Below are positions 36,921-45,680 of a stretch of DNA of 64,000 nt, one piece after another. Origin of the DNA: Veillonella ratti (lineage in GTDB: Bacteria > Bacillota > Negativicutes > Veillonellales > Veillonellaceae). The notes beneath the pieces were generated by a model. It saw only the letters and a list, made by a program, of their open reading frames with translations. It was not told the origin of the DNA and made no database searches. The stretch covers positions 20,406-84,405 of the forward strand of contig NZ_RQUX01000009.1 in NCBI RefSeq assembly GCF_003992115.1, in the 5' to 3' direction. Each line of letters opens with the position of its first letter. The first letter of the stretch is position 1. The position numbers and the translations under genes were made by a program.

Positions 36921-38324
36921 TTACTCCGACTTAGCGGATTCACTGTTGTCGGTTTTTGTTTTTACATCCTTTTTATCAGCGTCCTTTGCCCCATCCTTAC
37001 CATCTTTAGCGGTTTCTTTAGCCGGTTTTACAACATAAGTCGTTACCGGATCATAGGTGGAGTTAAAGGAGTCAGTTTTGGTGCGGCCGTCTTTGTACGT
37101 AATATGTACCGTCGTATCCACACTAAGGCCTGCATGCCCTTCGTTCGTTGTTTCCTTGGTCACCGATGGATCGATACGAGTTTCCACTTTATTCGGAATT
37201 GTCTGCTCATTGCCCACTGTAATAGATACTGCTTGCGGTTCATCCGCCGCAAAACCTAAGATACTAATAGTTAAAGTATCGCCGGATGTATGAGCCAACA
37301 CATAAATCGGATGGTCATAGGGATTTTTGAAAATAAAATCTAAATAACCGTAAGCCACTGTAGCATCACGACCGGCCGCCATGTAACCTACCGGTGCAAA
37401 ATGCGGCGTCCGTTCTACAATATCCATCCCCGCCAATAAAGCACTATTGAAAAGCGTGGAACTAACTTGGCAAATACCGCCGCCAATACCGGGCACTAAT
37501 TTACCGTCCATAAATACCGGTGCATCATCGTACCCCGCTTCGGCCGTGCGTTCACCGACTATATCATTAAATGAAAAGTTTTGGTGCGGCATAATCACCA
37601 CATTATTAATTTTATCGGTAGCAATTTGAATATTATGGGTACGACTTACATCACCGGAGTTAAAAGTAGTGGAATACGTTCCCAATACAGTATTAATCCC
37701 TTTTAATGTTTCAGCCGTGATCTTTGGCTTAGCCTGATTGTCGATGACCAATTCAAAACCGGATACTTCACCTTTAGCAAGCTTTTCCTGTAAACTAGCC
37801 ACTGTCTTAGCAATATCGAGACGTTTCCCCGGTACTTCCGGATGCAATACGACTTGTCCGTTTTCAACTGTCAAATAAGCATCATGACCGGTATAACCGA
37901 TTTCTTTACTATAAGTCTGCAATAAGGCTTCTAATGCCGGTACGTTCACATCATATACGATAGCTTTAGATACCGGTGCCATCAATGCATGCCAGCGATT
38001 CGTAATATATTCTTCCATAGAAGGCTCATAACCGTATGTCATAAGGCTTTCAATTGTTTTATCTACATTCGGCTTTACCCCGATATCTTTTAAAGCTACC
38101 GTGGTTTCTTTGCCATCCTGCCATTTGACCTTCATATGAGTCGGTCCCTTAGCCGCTTCAGCCTCAATAATATCTGCCAACTCTTCTTTATTGGCTTGGG
38201 ACACATCACGTTCACCTAAATACATGCCTTGAATAACATTGCCTGTAGGATATAAAAAGGCGCCCGTACTTAATGAAATTAAACCTAACACCACACCGGC
38301 TACAATGCCGACTTTTTTCTTCAT
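36921..38324 (-). CDS. VanW family protein
   Basis: The protein has 467 residues. A single N-terminal membrane anchor or signal (KKKVGIVAGVVLGLISLSTGAFLYP) is followed by a putative peptidoglycan-binding-like domain (about 60-210), and then the VanW domain with FSFNDIVGERTAEAGYDDAP and GIGGGICQVSSTLFNSALLA. A G5-like strand region and a charged Lys/Asp-rich tail (KETAKDGKDGAKDADKKDVK) end it. VanW proteins occur at envelopes and their function is unclear, despite the name from vancomycin-resistance clusters; no resistance gene accompanies it here. It lies 36 bases upstream of polC. The ATG at 38324 follows a GGGG-containing site. Confidence 0.85.
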   Translation of the reverse strand: MKKKVGIVAGVVLGLISLSTGAFLYPTGNVIQGMYLGERDVSQANKEELADIIEAEAAKGPTHMKVKWQDGKETTVALKDIGVKPNVDKTIESLMTYGYEPSMEEYITNRWHALMAPVSKAIVYDVNVPALEALLQTYSKEIGYTGHDAYLTVENGQVVLHPEVPGKRLDIAKTVASLQEKLAKGEVSGFELVIDNQAKPKITAETLKGINTVLGTYSTTFNSGDVSRTHNIQIATDKINNVVIMPHQNFSFNDIVGERTAEAGYDDAPVFMDGKLVPGIGGGICQVSSTLFNSALLAGMDIVERTPHFAPVGYMAAGRDATVAYGYLDFIFKNPYDHPIYVLAHTSGDTLTISILGFAADEPQAVSITVGNEQTIPNKVETRIDPSVTKETTNEGHAGLSVDTTVHITYKDGRTKTDSFNSTYDPVTTYVVKPAKETAKDGKDGAKDADKKDVKTKTDNSESAKSE

Positions 38325-38389
38325 TCAACAACACCCCGCTGCCTATAACCAGTAATGAGTAAAACCCTGTAACTTTCTATGGGTAATCC

Positions 38390-39358
38390 CTAGGACTTGC
38401 AATAGGCTAAACATAAATCTTTAAAATAAGATAAGTCACCCTCACCGCGACGACTGTTGCGCATAACTTCATAGAGACCACGCAACAATTTGGCTAAGGC
38501 TCGCACTGAAACGTTCCTTTGCCTGTATGCCAAAGTAATAGGATACGGTTTCGTAGAGGACTCGTACTTTTTAAATAAATCCTGTACCTCCCGTTCCGAT
38601 AATCCCGTACCTTTGCATTCGCTAACCATCAGCTGCAAACGCAATTGGCCTTCAATATATGACATGGCTCGTTCCGATTCTTTGTTTTGAAGCATAAAAG
38701 GAAACAAAGCCAATAAGGTAGCTGCATCTTTTTGCAGTAATGCCTCTTTGAATAAAAAGATATTTTTTGCTCCATAATCACTGCCATTATGAATTAAAAA
38801 ATCCTGCGTTATTTTGCCTTTCGGCGGCAATAAGAGAAAATAACGGTCAAATTCCGTTCGCAAAAAGCTGACCGGCACATCTTGCCACAATTCCAATAAA
38901 TGCTTCATATATTCCAAGCCGTCCATCGTTATGGTAAAACCATTTTGCTTACAATAGGACTGCAACCATTGGACTATTTCCTCTTTTTTTAAACGCATGC
39001 AGGCCACATTCGTAATCTTTTTTAAAAACTCACTGTTATGCTTAGTCCGCTTATCTATCGTATCATGATATAGAATTAACACCGGATTGGCACCTTCATA
39101 AGTAATCAATAAATTATACAATTGTTGCCACTCATCACTAACCTTTTTATTCGGCTTTACAAAAATAGGCGGATTGATTAAACAATATAAAGTTGGTTCA
39201 CCAAATAGCGAATCTTCGCTTAACTTTTCACAAATTCGCCCCGGTCCAACTTCATCATTTAAAGACTGCACCGCCAAATCCTTGTATTTAGTTAAAAATT
39301 CGCGTTTCTTTTCATCAATGAGCTGTGACTCATCACCATAAAGTAGCAAAATTGCCAT
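38390..39358 (-). CDS. holA: DNA polymerase III delta subunit HolA
   Basis: The protein has 322 residues. HolA features include the N-terminal LLLYGDESQLIDEKKREFL, the EDSLFGEPTLYCLINPP segment, an AAA+-like fold without a functional Walker A motif, and the C-terminal collar domain with GEGDLSYFKDLCLAYC. It is the clamp-loader subunit that opens the beta sliding clamp and works with PolC, encoded 1.5 kb away. It starts at ATG 39358 after GGAGGGG and follows comEC by 8 bases. Sequence conservation of HolA is low, so the call rests on size, pattern and context (comEC-holA is a common order). Confidence 0.85.
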   Translation of the reverse strand: MAILLLYGDESQLIDEKKREFLTKYKDLAVQSLNDEVGPGRICEKLSEDSLFGEPTLYCLINPPIFVKPNKKVSDEWQQLYNLLITYEGANPVLILYHDTIDKRTKHNSEFLKKITNVACMRLKKEEIVQWLQSYCKQNGFTITMDGLEYMKHLLELWQDVPVSFLRTEFDRYFLLLPPKGKITQDFLIHNGSDYGAKNIFLFKEALLQKDAATLLALFPFMLQNKESERAMSYIEGQLRLQLMVSECKGTGLSEREVQDLFKKYESSTKPYPITLAYRQRNVSVRALAKLLRGLYEVMRNSRRGEGDLSYFKDLCLAYCKS

Positions 39359-39366
39359 AGCCCCTC

Positions 39367-41736
39367 CTACAATAAAAAATCCGGGACAACACGTGTGCCC
39401 GTAATATATCTGGTTGAATCTGCCGGATCTACATCAGCGTACTTGCCGGAGCTCGGCCAATATACAATGGCAATCGGACCTGACGGGCCGTCATCCCCCC
39501 TTGATGCTGTAGCACTGTTGGTAGTTCCTACAATATATTGTTTCGTCTCTATTAATTTTAGATTGTTTTCGCTAATTTGTCCATTACCGAATAGGAATCC
39601 TCCCCTTGGTCCTTCTACCAAAATCTGTTTTGGATACTCCCTAACAATCTTGTCGAAATCTGCACTATTACGCCCTATATAAGTATCTTGATTGATATCG
39701 CTTTTATGTATTGCACTCACAGGAAATTCCAAGCTATGCAGTAGGGTTATGATACTTTTTTCATTACCTTCATATACCTCTTGCATTATAACACCATTGA
39801 GGCGTTCAATACCAAAATAATGAACACTGTTAACTATGGAGCTTCGCGTCATATTCGATACGCTTTTACCGCCTGTAGTCACATATAAAAAAGCTTTAGC
39901 AGTTTTTAACGGCTCCTCTTTAATGACTAAAAAAGCAGCCCCTCTATTAACCGGAATCGTATGAATAAAAACTTGTTCACCGGACAAATGAATCAGAGGC
40001 AAGAAAAGAACAATAAACAACAAGCTCATTGTGATGTTTTCATAAAAAAGCGAGCGAACCCTCCATTCACGCATAATAGCATATAATTGACGACAACCTA
40101 GAACATATATAGTGCCAAGCCACACCGGCAATGCCCCTAGCCACATAACCGCACCCGGCAATGAAGCAATCGTAAAGTTTAAAAAGAGTGATAACCGCAA
40201 AAGGAGACCCAGCAAATACCATAAACTGCCTACTGGAATTAACCAGTGTAAAAGCAACAGCACGGCAGTAGCCAATATGGCTAAATCCAATAAAGGTCCG
40301 ACAATAACAGCCGCCAAAAAGGAACCGTAACCCATAAGATGAAAATAATACAGTTGCAACGGCCAAATTAAAATTTGCGCACTAAGGCATAAACTGATGG
40401 GCCCCATAATATAGGGCCATCCTTTGGGCAAACGCTGATACAAAGTGCGACTGAAGAGTAATATGCCATATGTGGCACCTAAGGAGAGTTGAAAACTGAT
40501 ATCCAAGAACAAAAGCGGTTCATAAGCCAACATAAGTGCCGCACTTATATTCAGGGCCTGCCGGCTATGATACACATCGCCTCGAATTAGACCAATTCCC
40601 ATAATAATCCCCATGACAGCAGAACGCACCACGGGCGGATTGAACCCCACAATAGCACAATATAATATAACAAATGCGATGGCACCGTAAGTCGCTTTTT
40701 TCTTGGGTACCCCCATAATGTGAGCAACAACAAACACAAACCCGAATAATAGGGCTACGTGAGAGCCGGATACAGATAAGATGTGGATTAACCCCGTTTT
40801 GGCAAACAAATCCATAACAGATGCATCAATAGCTCCATAGCCTCCACCAAGTAATAAACTCTGTCCTACGGCAGCCATTTCACCGGGCAAATTAGCATCT
40901 ATCTGATTCATCAGTTGCCAACGGGCCACCCCCAATAGATAATCGACTCTATTTTCAATACGTTCATACCATGTAGGGGTTACCTTACTATCAAAGCTTA
41001 CGAATGCCCCCTCATATAGATTGCCTACGCGATGCGCTGTAAGATAACGAGGGCGCAAATCGATTCGACCTTCTTCGGGAGCCTGTAACAGTTTACTCGT
41101 TCTGCCTTTTACCATCACATATTGACCGGGCAAGATAGGTTTTGCCTTCATAGCTTCGGTAGGCTCCACATATACCATAAGCTCACCGTCCGCCTTTAAC
41201 GGCTTTGACTCCGTGGCTTCTTTTTTTGGTATCATAGTAATTAAATCACCTTCAAAGCGCAGAAATTCTTTATCTTGCAGAACAACTGATTCCGGTAAAT
41301 TCATAACACGAACTGTATAAGTTCCTTCAGCTCCCAAATAGTAAGGGTTAACCTCATAATACTCATCAATCTCGCTTTCTGTATGATAGTATTCCATACT
41401 CGCTAAAACCAATAACAAACCAACGATAATAGCTTGTACATAAGTAGAGGTAATCCCTTGACGCACCATGTTAGCAGCACTCATAGCAGGATTCGCATAG
41501 ATATAACTTTGCTTCTTGTTTTTATCTCGCCGCTGCCAAATCAGCCAAATGAAATACCAAATACTACAGAGAAACACAATCATCGGGTTAGTGAATTCAT
41601 AGCGTTGTCCATAGGCCGTCACAATTCCCCAAGCCGGCGCCAGCCATAGTATTGCGCCCCATTCCGTATAAGTAAAAAAATATAGTACCTTTTTACCTAG
41701 CGCTACAATTTTCTGCCATGATATTTGCTCACCCAT
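39367..41736 (-). CDS. comEC: DNA internalisation protein ComEC/Rec2 with a degenerate C-terminal domain
   Basis: The protein has 789 residues. Two N-terminal membrane helices (about 15-60) precede the soluble DUF4131 OB domain. The ComEC core then follows, with GQSLLLGGGYGAIDASVMDL and GLIHILSVSGSHVALLFG and about 8-10 membrane helices that form the DNA channel. The last 160 residues correspond to the metallo-beta-lactamase domain, but the metal motif HxHxDH is absent; the strand that should end in TH…DH reads VIMQEVYEGNEKS. Any nuclease activity must therefore be lost or supplied in trans. The ATG at 41736 follows GAGGAG. It is the second gene of comEA-comEC and is followed by holA. Confidence 0.93.
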   Translation of the reverse strand: MGEQISWQKIVALGKKVLYFFTYTEWGAILWLAPAWGIVTAYGQRYEFTNPMIVFLCSIWYFIWLIWQRRDKNKKQSYIYANPAMSAANMVRQGITSTYVQAIIVGLLLVLASMEYYHTESEIDEYYEVNPYYLGAEGTYTVRVMNLPESVVLQDKEFLRFEGDLITMIPKKEATESKPLKADGELMVYVEPTEAMKAKPILPGQYVMVKGRTSKLLQAPEEGRIDLRPRYLTAHRVGNLYEGAFVSFDSKVTPTWYERIENRVDYLLGVARWQLMNQIDANLPGEMAAVGQSLLLGGGYGAIDASVMDLFAKTGLIHILSVSGSHVALLFGFVFVVAHIMGVPKKKATYGAIAFVILYCAIVGFNPPVVRSAVMGIIMGIGLIRGDVYHSRQALNISAALMLAYEPLLFLDISFQLSLGATYGILLFSRTLYQRLPKGWPYIMGPISLCLSAQILIWPLQLYYFHLMGYGSFLAAVIVGPLLDLAILATAVLLLLHWLIPVGSLWYLLGLLLRLSLFLNFTIASLPGAVMWLGALPVWLGTIYVLGCRQLYAIMREWRVRSLFYENITMSLLFIVLFLPLIHLSGEQVFIHTIPVNRGAAFLVIKEEPLKTAKAFLYVTTGGKSVSNMTRSSIVNSVHYFGIERLNGVIMQEVYEGNEKSIITLLHSLEFPVSAIHKSDINQDTYIGRNSADFDKIVREYPKQILVEGPRGGFLFGNGQISENNLKLIETKQYIVGTTNSATASRGDDGPSGPIAIVYWPSSGKYADVDPADSTRYITGTRVVPDFLL

Positions 41737-41921
41737 ATTACTCCTCATACATATAAACGTTTCAGACTTCAATTTAGCTCCAAATTTTTTATAATTTTTC
41801 ATAAAAAATTTCTTTGTCATATCCGGTATTAGCAAAAAAACTTATTTATTTAAATTTTTATCTGTACAAAACATAGCGCTTAAACTATGATGTTTAAATC
41901 ATTTTACTTAAATCGTGTTGC

Positions 41922-42596
41922 TCAAATGGTAATATGTGGTGCCAATTTCTTAAACGTAGCGTCCCCAATTCCTTTTACCTTTTTAAGATCTTCAATCGCT
42001 TTAAAAGGTCCCGATTGTTCCCGATAAGCAATAATCTTCTTAGCCGTGCCCGGCCCCACACCGGATAATTTAGTCAATTCCTGCTCCGTCGCCGTATTAA
42101 TATTTATCTTTTGTCGCCGCAAAAGTTCTTCCGGGTTTCCCATGAAATTAAATGTCACATGGATATGACTGCCGCTGGTTGCAGCTTCCGCCAAATTTAA
42201 GGTATCCACCGAAGCATACGGTAATAAACCGCCCGCCCCTTGAATAGCATCGCCTACGGTTTCCCCTTCGCGTACTTTGTATAATCCGGGGGTCTCCACA
42301 GCTCCCGTTACATAAACAAACTGATTATCGCCACCGGAATTGTTATTGAAATCACTGTTACGATTGTCCTTCGAAGTGCTAATAGAATGGTCACTTCCTT
42401 TACTACTGTTTATTAGCGAACTATCGGCTTCCCCATCATTAGCACGCCTATTTGCAGCTGTAGAAGCAGCCACCGCATCGGATGTATTCATTTGCTCCGA
42501 TGAATCTGATATAATAGGCCTTAGCACCACTAAATATAAAAATATAGATATAGCTAAAAGTAACCATACTTTTTTATGCTTTTGTAGCTGTTCCAT
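41922..42596 (-). CDS. comEA: Competence protein ComEA (DNA receptor)
   Basis: The protein has 224 residues. One N-terminal membrane anchor (VWLLLAISIFLYLVVLRPII) is followed by a Ser/Asn/Asp-rich flexible linker (about 35-90), an SLBB domain (VYVTGAVETPGLYKVREGETVGDAI), and a C-terminal double helix-hairpin-helix domain (INTATEQELTKLSGVGPGTAKKII … IEDLKKVKGIGDATFKKL) that binds DNA without sequence preference. It captures incoming DNA and hands it to ComEC, encoded 185 bases downstream. The ATG at 42596 follows GGGAGGGG; a GTG one codon upstream also exists. comEB, normally in the same operon, is 2.4 kb away here. Confidence 0.94.
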   Translation of the reverse strand: MEQLQKHKKVWLLLAISIFLYLVVLRPIISDSSEQMNTSDAVAASTAANRRANDGEADSSLINSSKGSDHSISTSKDNRNSDFNNNSGGDNQFVYVTGAVETPGLYKVREGETVGDAIQGAGGLLPYASVDTLNLAEAATSGSHIHVTFNFMGNPEELLRRQKININTATEQELTKLSGVGPGTAKKIIAYREQSGPFKAIEDLKKVKGIGDATFKKLAPHITI

Positions 42597-42675
42597 CACA
42601 AACCCCTCCCAAAACTTAACTTTATATTCTTAGTTAGGGTTTCGTGATTGAAAATATAAGTCCTACTTAATTCCA

Positions 42676-42701
42676 CCACTGGTGCGCATACGCACTAATG
42701 G
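42676..42701. promoter_or_regulatory. Dyad between comEA and pepS
   Basis: CCACTGGTGCG (42676-42686) is nearly complementary (9 of 11) to CGCACTAATGG (42691-42701) around a 4-base centre. It lies in the divergent spacer between comEA and pepS and could be an operator or a hairpin in the pepS leader. No T run follows. Confidence 0.35.
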
Positions 42702-42767
42702 TATGAGTAAGTAAATATAAGAATCATAAAATTTCGTATGGACACAGTAATAGAAAGGATGTATTTT

Positions 42768-43997
42768 ATGGAAACAACTCGTTTAAAAAATTATGCCCAC
42801 GCTCTTTTAACAACCGGCGTAAACCTTCAAAAAGATCAAACCTTAGTTATCAATGTAGATGTAGAAAACAGTGACTTCGCCCTAATTGTAACTAAGGAAG
42901 CCTATGCGCTAGGTGCTAAAGAAGTTGTAGTAAATTGGCGTTCCACCGAAATTGGTAAAGAACGACTCCTTCATGCGCCGGAAGATGTATTATCCAATCC
43001 GGCCCCTTGGATTCCTACCTATTATCAAACCTATGTAGATAGAGGTGCCGCCTTTTTATCTCTCATCAGTGCTAATCCGAAAGCATTAGCCGGTGTTCCA
43101 TCGGAACGCATCGCTATGCAATCACGCAACTTAAATAAAGCGCTTGCTTTCTATCACGAAGCCATCATGGATTCCACCCTAACCTGGTGCGTGGCCTCTG
43201 TGGCGACCTTACGTTGGGCTGAACTACTAGGCTTCACCGGTACCGATTCTGAAAAACTCGATGCCTTATGGTCTGAAATTTTCACGCTCTGTCGTCTTGA
43301 AAACGTAGCTGACGAAGAAACCTTACCAAAACATTTAGAACGCCTTGGCCATCGCACCAAAGCCATAAATGACTATCATTTTAAAACACTTCATTACACA
43401 TGTTCCAACGGAACCGACTTACGTATTGACCTACCTAAAAATCATTTGTGGCAAGGCGGTGCAGAGGCTGCTAAAAACGGCACCATCTTCGATGCCAACA
43501 TTCCAACCGAAGAAGTATTCAGTGCCCCTCAATACAACGGCGTTAACGGCGTTGTTTACAGCACAAAACCGCTTATATATCAGGGCAATGAAATTAACGA
43601 ATTCCATTTTACTTTTGAAAACGGTAAAATCGTCGACTACGATGCAAAAGTTGGTAAAGAACATCTTAAACACCTCATCGAAACCGACGAAGGCTCTGCT
43701 TATTTGGGCGAAGTGGCTCTCGTAGACCACTACTCGCCAATCAGTCAATCCAATCGTGTTTACTTCGAAACACTATATGATGAAAACGCCTCCTGCCACC
43801 TGGCTATCGGTGCGGCTTACCCAACCTGCCTTGCCAACAGCGACGGTATGAGCAAAGAAGAACTGAAAGCTGAAGGCTTGAATGATTCCTTGACCCACGT
43901 CGACTTCATGATTGGACATGAAGATATGAATATTGAAGGAACGACGTTTGAGGGGGATGTTGTTCAAGTCATGAAAAGCGGAAGGTTGTTAATATAA
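42768..43997 (+). CDS. M29 family aminopeptidase (PepS/AmpS-like)
   Basis: The protein has 409 residues. Family marks are in the C-terminal half: the metal-binding region LVDHYSPISQSNRVYFETL and DENASCHLAIGAAY, and near the end HVDFMIGHEDMNIEGTTFEGD, which supplies the last metal ligands. M29 enzymes are cytoplasmic dimetal aminopeptidases with broad specificity. The ATG at 42768 is preceded by AAAGGA. It is one of few plus-strand genes and sits between comEA and comEB, which are normally adjacent. Downstream lies the long terminator at 44119-44196. Confidence 0.92.
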   Translation: METTRLKNYAHALLTTGVNLQKDQTLVINVDVENSDFALIVTKEAYALGAKEVVVNWRSTEIGKERLLHAPEDVLSNPAPWIPTYYQTYVDRGAAFLSLISANPKALAGVPSERIAMQSRNLNKALAFYHEAIMDSTLTWCVASVATLRWAELLGFTGTDSEKLDALWSEIFTLCRLENVADEETLPKHLERLGHRTKAINDYHFKTLHYTCSNGTDLRIDLPKNHLWQGGAEAAKNGTIFDANIPTEEVFSAPQYNGVNGVVYSTKPLIYQGNEINEFHFTFENGKIVDYDAKVGKEHLKHLIETDEGSAYLGEVALVDHYSPISQSNRVYFETLYDENASCHLAIGAAYPTCLANSDGMSKEELKAEGLNDSLTHVDFMIGHEDMNIEGTTFEGDVVQVMKSGRLLI

Positions 43998-44350
43998 GGC
44001 CTCGCCCTTTTGGCGCTCAAGAGCTTAATCGGACAGTTTGCTTGAGCCTTTTTGCCAAAGAAAGAGCGGCAGCACCTCTCGCAACCGTCCTCTATAAGCT
44101 TACGAGGACAAAATAAATAAAGAAAAAGCATTAGTAACCTCTCCTCCCAGGCTCTACAGAGCAAAGGTCGTTCAAGGTTACTAATGCTTTTTCTTTGTTA
44201 TATAGTGCTATACTCCTACTTAAACTCGCCCTCGTAAGCTTCTAAGAACGGAATCTTATGAAATAACTTCCGCTCTTTCTTTTAAAATAGTACTACACTC
44301 CATACTCAACCTTCCGATTAGGCTCATAAGTGCAATAAGCAGGCGAGGCC
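43998..44350. repeat. Large imperfect inverted repeat around the pepS terminator
   Basis: The left arm (about 43998-44110) and the right arm (about 44226-44350) are diverged inverted copies. GGCCTCGCC/GGCGAGGCC are the outer ends, GAGCTTAATCGGA pairs with TCCGATTAGGCTC, AAAGAAAGAGCGG with CCGCTCTTTCTTT, and AAGCTTACGAGG with CCTCGTAAGCTT. The arms flank the perfect 22-bp terminator stem, so the whole 350 bases could fold as one long hairpin. Confidence 0.75.
44119..44196 (+). terminator. Long-stem terminator of pepS
   Basis: A perfect 22-bp stem (44119-44140 with 44175-44196) holds a 34-nt loop that contains an inner hairpin GCTCT-ACA-GAGC. The 3' arm ends in TGCTTTTTCTTTG, giving the T-rich tail on the plus strand. 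Confidence 0.85.
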
Positions 44351-44455
44351 ATTATATTAACAACCGCCCGAGAACATGATAGAAAAAATCCCCCTCGTCC
44401 GTCGCCCCTTCAAGAATAGAGAGGTAACGCACGAGAGGAATTTAACAATTCATTC

Positions 44456-44745
44456 TCTCTCCTCCCACATTAGCGCTGTAGTGCGCTTTGTTTTTCTTAG
44501 TAATTTCTTCTCCTCTCTTCCTCCGATATTAGCGGTGGAGCGCGTTTTGGGTCTTCTTGCTATGGTATTATACATAAAACGGGCAGTTTCACCGCACGCA
44601 GTTATTAATAATATAGCCCGCCAGCTCTTAATGTGATTGTAGTTCTAAAAACAGACAGACCAATGGAGTTATAGATTGCTAATAATGTAGCTCGCCATGT
44701 GTTCCCTCTTCATTCCCCAATTAGCCGTATAACGCGCGATTTTTC
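44456..44745. repeat. Three degenerate direct repeats
   Basis: Related units begin near 44456 (CCACATTAGCGCTGTAGTGC), 44514 (CGATATTAGCGGTGGAGCGC) and 44706 (CCCAATTAGCCGTATAACGC). In between, AATAATATAGCCCGCC (44607-44622) and AATAATGTAGCTCGCC (44681-44696) form another pair. The units are too diverged to name a parent element. Confidence 0.5.
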
Positions 44746-44776
44746 TTTTTGACGGTTTATTGCTTATAGAACAGAC

Positions 44777-44998
44777 GCAGTCAGGCAAGGCTCAATCGTT
44801 TTTATTCAAGTGATATTGCCTGCTGTTTATTTAGCTCAAGTATTGCTCAGACACAAAAAAACAGACTAACAAGGTTGAACGACTTTTTTCGTAAGAAAAC
44901 CTGAGTGAGACCTTGTTAGTCTGTTTTAAATCTTTATTAATATGAACAGAATAAAACAGCAGGCAATAAACTATTAAAAATGATGACCGCCTGACTGC
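44777..44998. repeat. Nested palindrome around the comEB terminator
   Basis: Three pairs of arms are nested: GCAGTCAGGC (44777-44786) with 44989-44998, ATTGCCTGCTGTTT (44815-44828) with 44954-44967, and the inner 18-bp terminator stem (44858-44875 with 44910-44927). Each pair is a perfect complement. Confidence 0.75.
44858..44927 (-). terminator. Long-stem terminator of comEB
   Basis: An 18-bp perfect stem with a 34-nt loop is followed on the minus strand by TTTTTTG. It ends the comEB transcript about 110 bases beyond the stop codon. Confidence 0.85.
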
Positions 44999-45036
44999 CC
45001 TGTTTTTTGCAATACCGTGCAAGAAGAAACCACGCG

Positions 45037-45516
45037 CTACACGCTAATATTTACCGTGCGCCCTGTCGGTATATACTCTGTTATCTGCACACCCGCGGTT
45101 CTAAGCATTCGTTTCGAGGCAATAACTTCCGCCGTGTCTTTGTATTTATCCTGCCAATAAATCACTTCGCGAATGCCGCTTTGTATAATCGCTTTAGCAC
45201 ATTCATTACAAGGGAATAAGGTGACATAAATCTTACTGCCTTCCAACGAACCGCCGCGATAGTTTAAAATGGCATTTAATTCACTGTGAACGATGTAAAA
45301 ATATTTATTATCGTGGTCTGCATCTCGTCCCCAAGCGAATTCATCATCGCTGCAACCAAGTGGCATACCGTTGTAACCGATGGATAAAATCTTGTTATCC
45401 TGACTAACGATACAGGCACCGACCTGTGTATTCGGATCTTTGGAACGCTGAGCTGCCAAGATGGCTACGCCCATAAAATATTCATCCCAACTAATATAGT
45501 CACTGCGTTTAGGCAT
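45037..45516 (-). CDS. comEB: Deoxycytidylate deaminase (ComEB-like)
   Basis: The protein has 159 residues. The zinc-dependent deaminase motifs are HSELNAILN (zinc His and proton-shuttle Glu) and PCNECAKAIIQSG (two zinc Cys). The N-terminal SWDEYFMGVAILAAQRSKDPNTQVGACIV is typical of dCMP deaminases and ComEB. It converts dCMP to dUMP for thymidylate synthesis; in Bacillus it sits in the comE operon although it is not needed for DNA uptake. The ATG at 45516 follows GAGGAGGT. It lies directly downstream of leuS, 165 bases away, on the same strand. Confidence 0.93.
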   Translation of the reverse strand: MPKRSDYISWDEYFMGVAILAAQRSKDPNTQVGACIVSQDNKILSIGYNGMPLGCSDDEFAWGRDADHDNKYFYIVHSELNAILNYRGGSLEGSKIYVTLFPCNECAKAIIQSGIREVIYWQDKYKDTAEVIASKRMLRTAGVQITEYIPTGRTVNISV

Positions 45517-45625
45517 ATGACACCTCCTCATTATGCTATAAATGATATTGTTTACATAACTAATGAGCTACTTAAATAATATTGTTTCACCTATATCGGA
45601 CTATCAAACTTAAGCTTTATACAGA

Positions 45626-45660
45626 AATATGCACAATTTAAAATTTAAATTGTGCATATT
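45626..45660 (-). terminator. Stem-loop after leuS
   Basis: AATATGCACAATTTA (45626-45640) and its perfect complement (45646-45660) form a 15-bp AT-rich stem with a 5-nt loop, 20 bases beyond the leuS stop. The T tail is weak on the minus strand, so it may only partly terminate before comEB. Confidence 0.55.
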
Positions 45661-45680
45661 ATCTCATACCATTCTACTAA

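Larger units (their letters stand above)
43998..45036. other. 1039-base gene-free zone between convergent pepS and comEB
   Basis: No supported gene is present. The zone holds two nested palindromes (43998-44350 and 44777-44998), each centred on a terminator, and three loose direct copies of a 30-40 base unit (44456-44745). Short open frames here (for example 44376-44636, plus strand) lack ribosome binding sites and run through the repeats. Confidence 0.7.

Noticed and set aside
36921..38324. Vancomycin-resistance role for the VanW protein
   Set aside because: VanW-domain proteins are widespread and no vanHAX or vanRS genes are nearby.
44376..44636. Plus-strand open frame of 86 residues in the pepS-comEB gap
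   Set aside because: It runs through the degenerate repeats, lacks a ribosome binding site, and its composition looks non-coding.
43998..44998. Possible CRISPR array from repeated arms in the pepS-comEB gap
   Set aside because: The repeats are nested and inverted, not evenly spaced direct repeats with unique spacers, and no cas gene is present.
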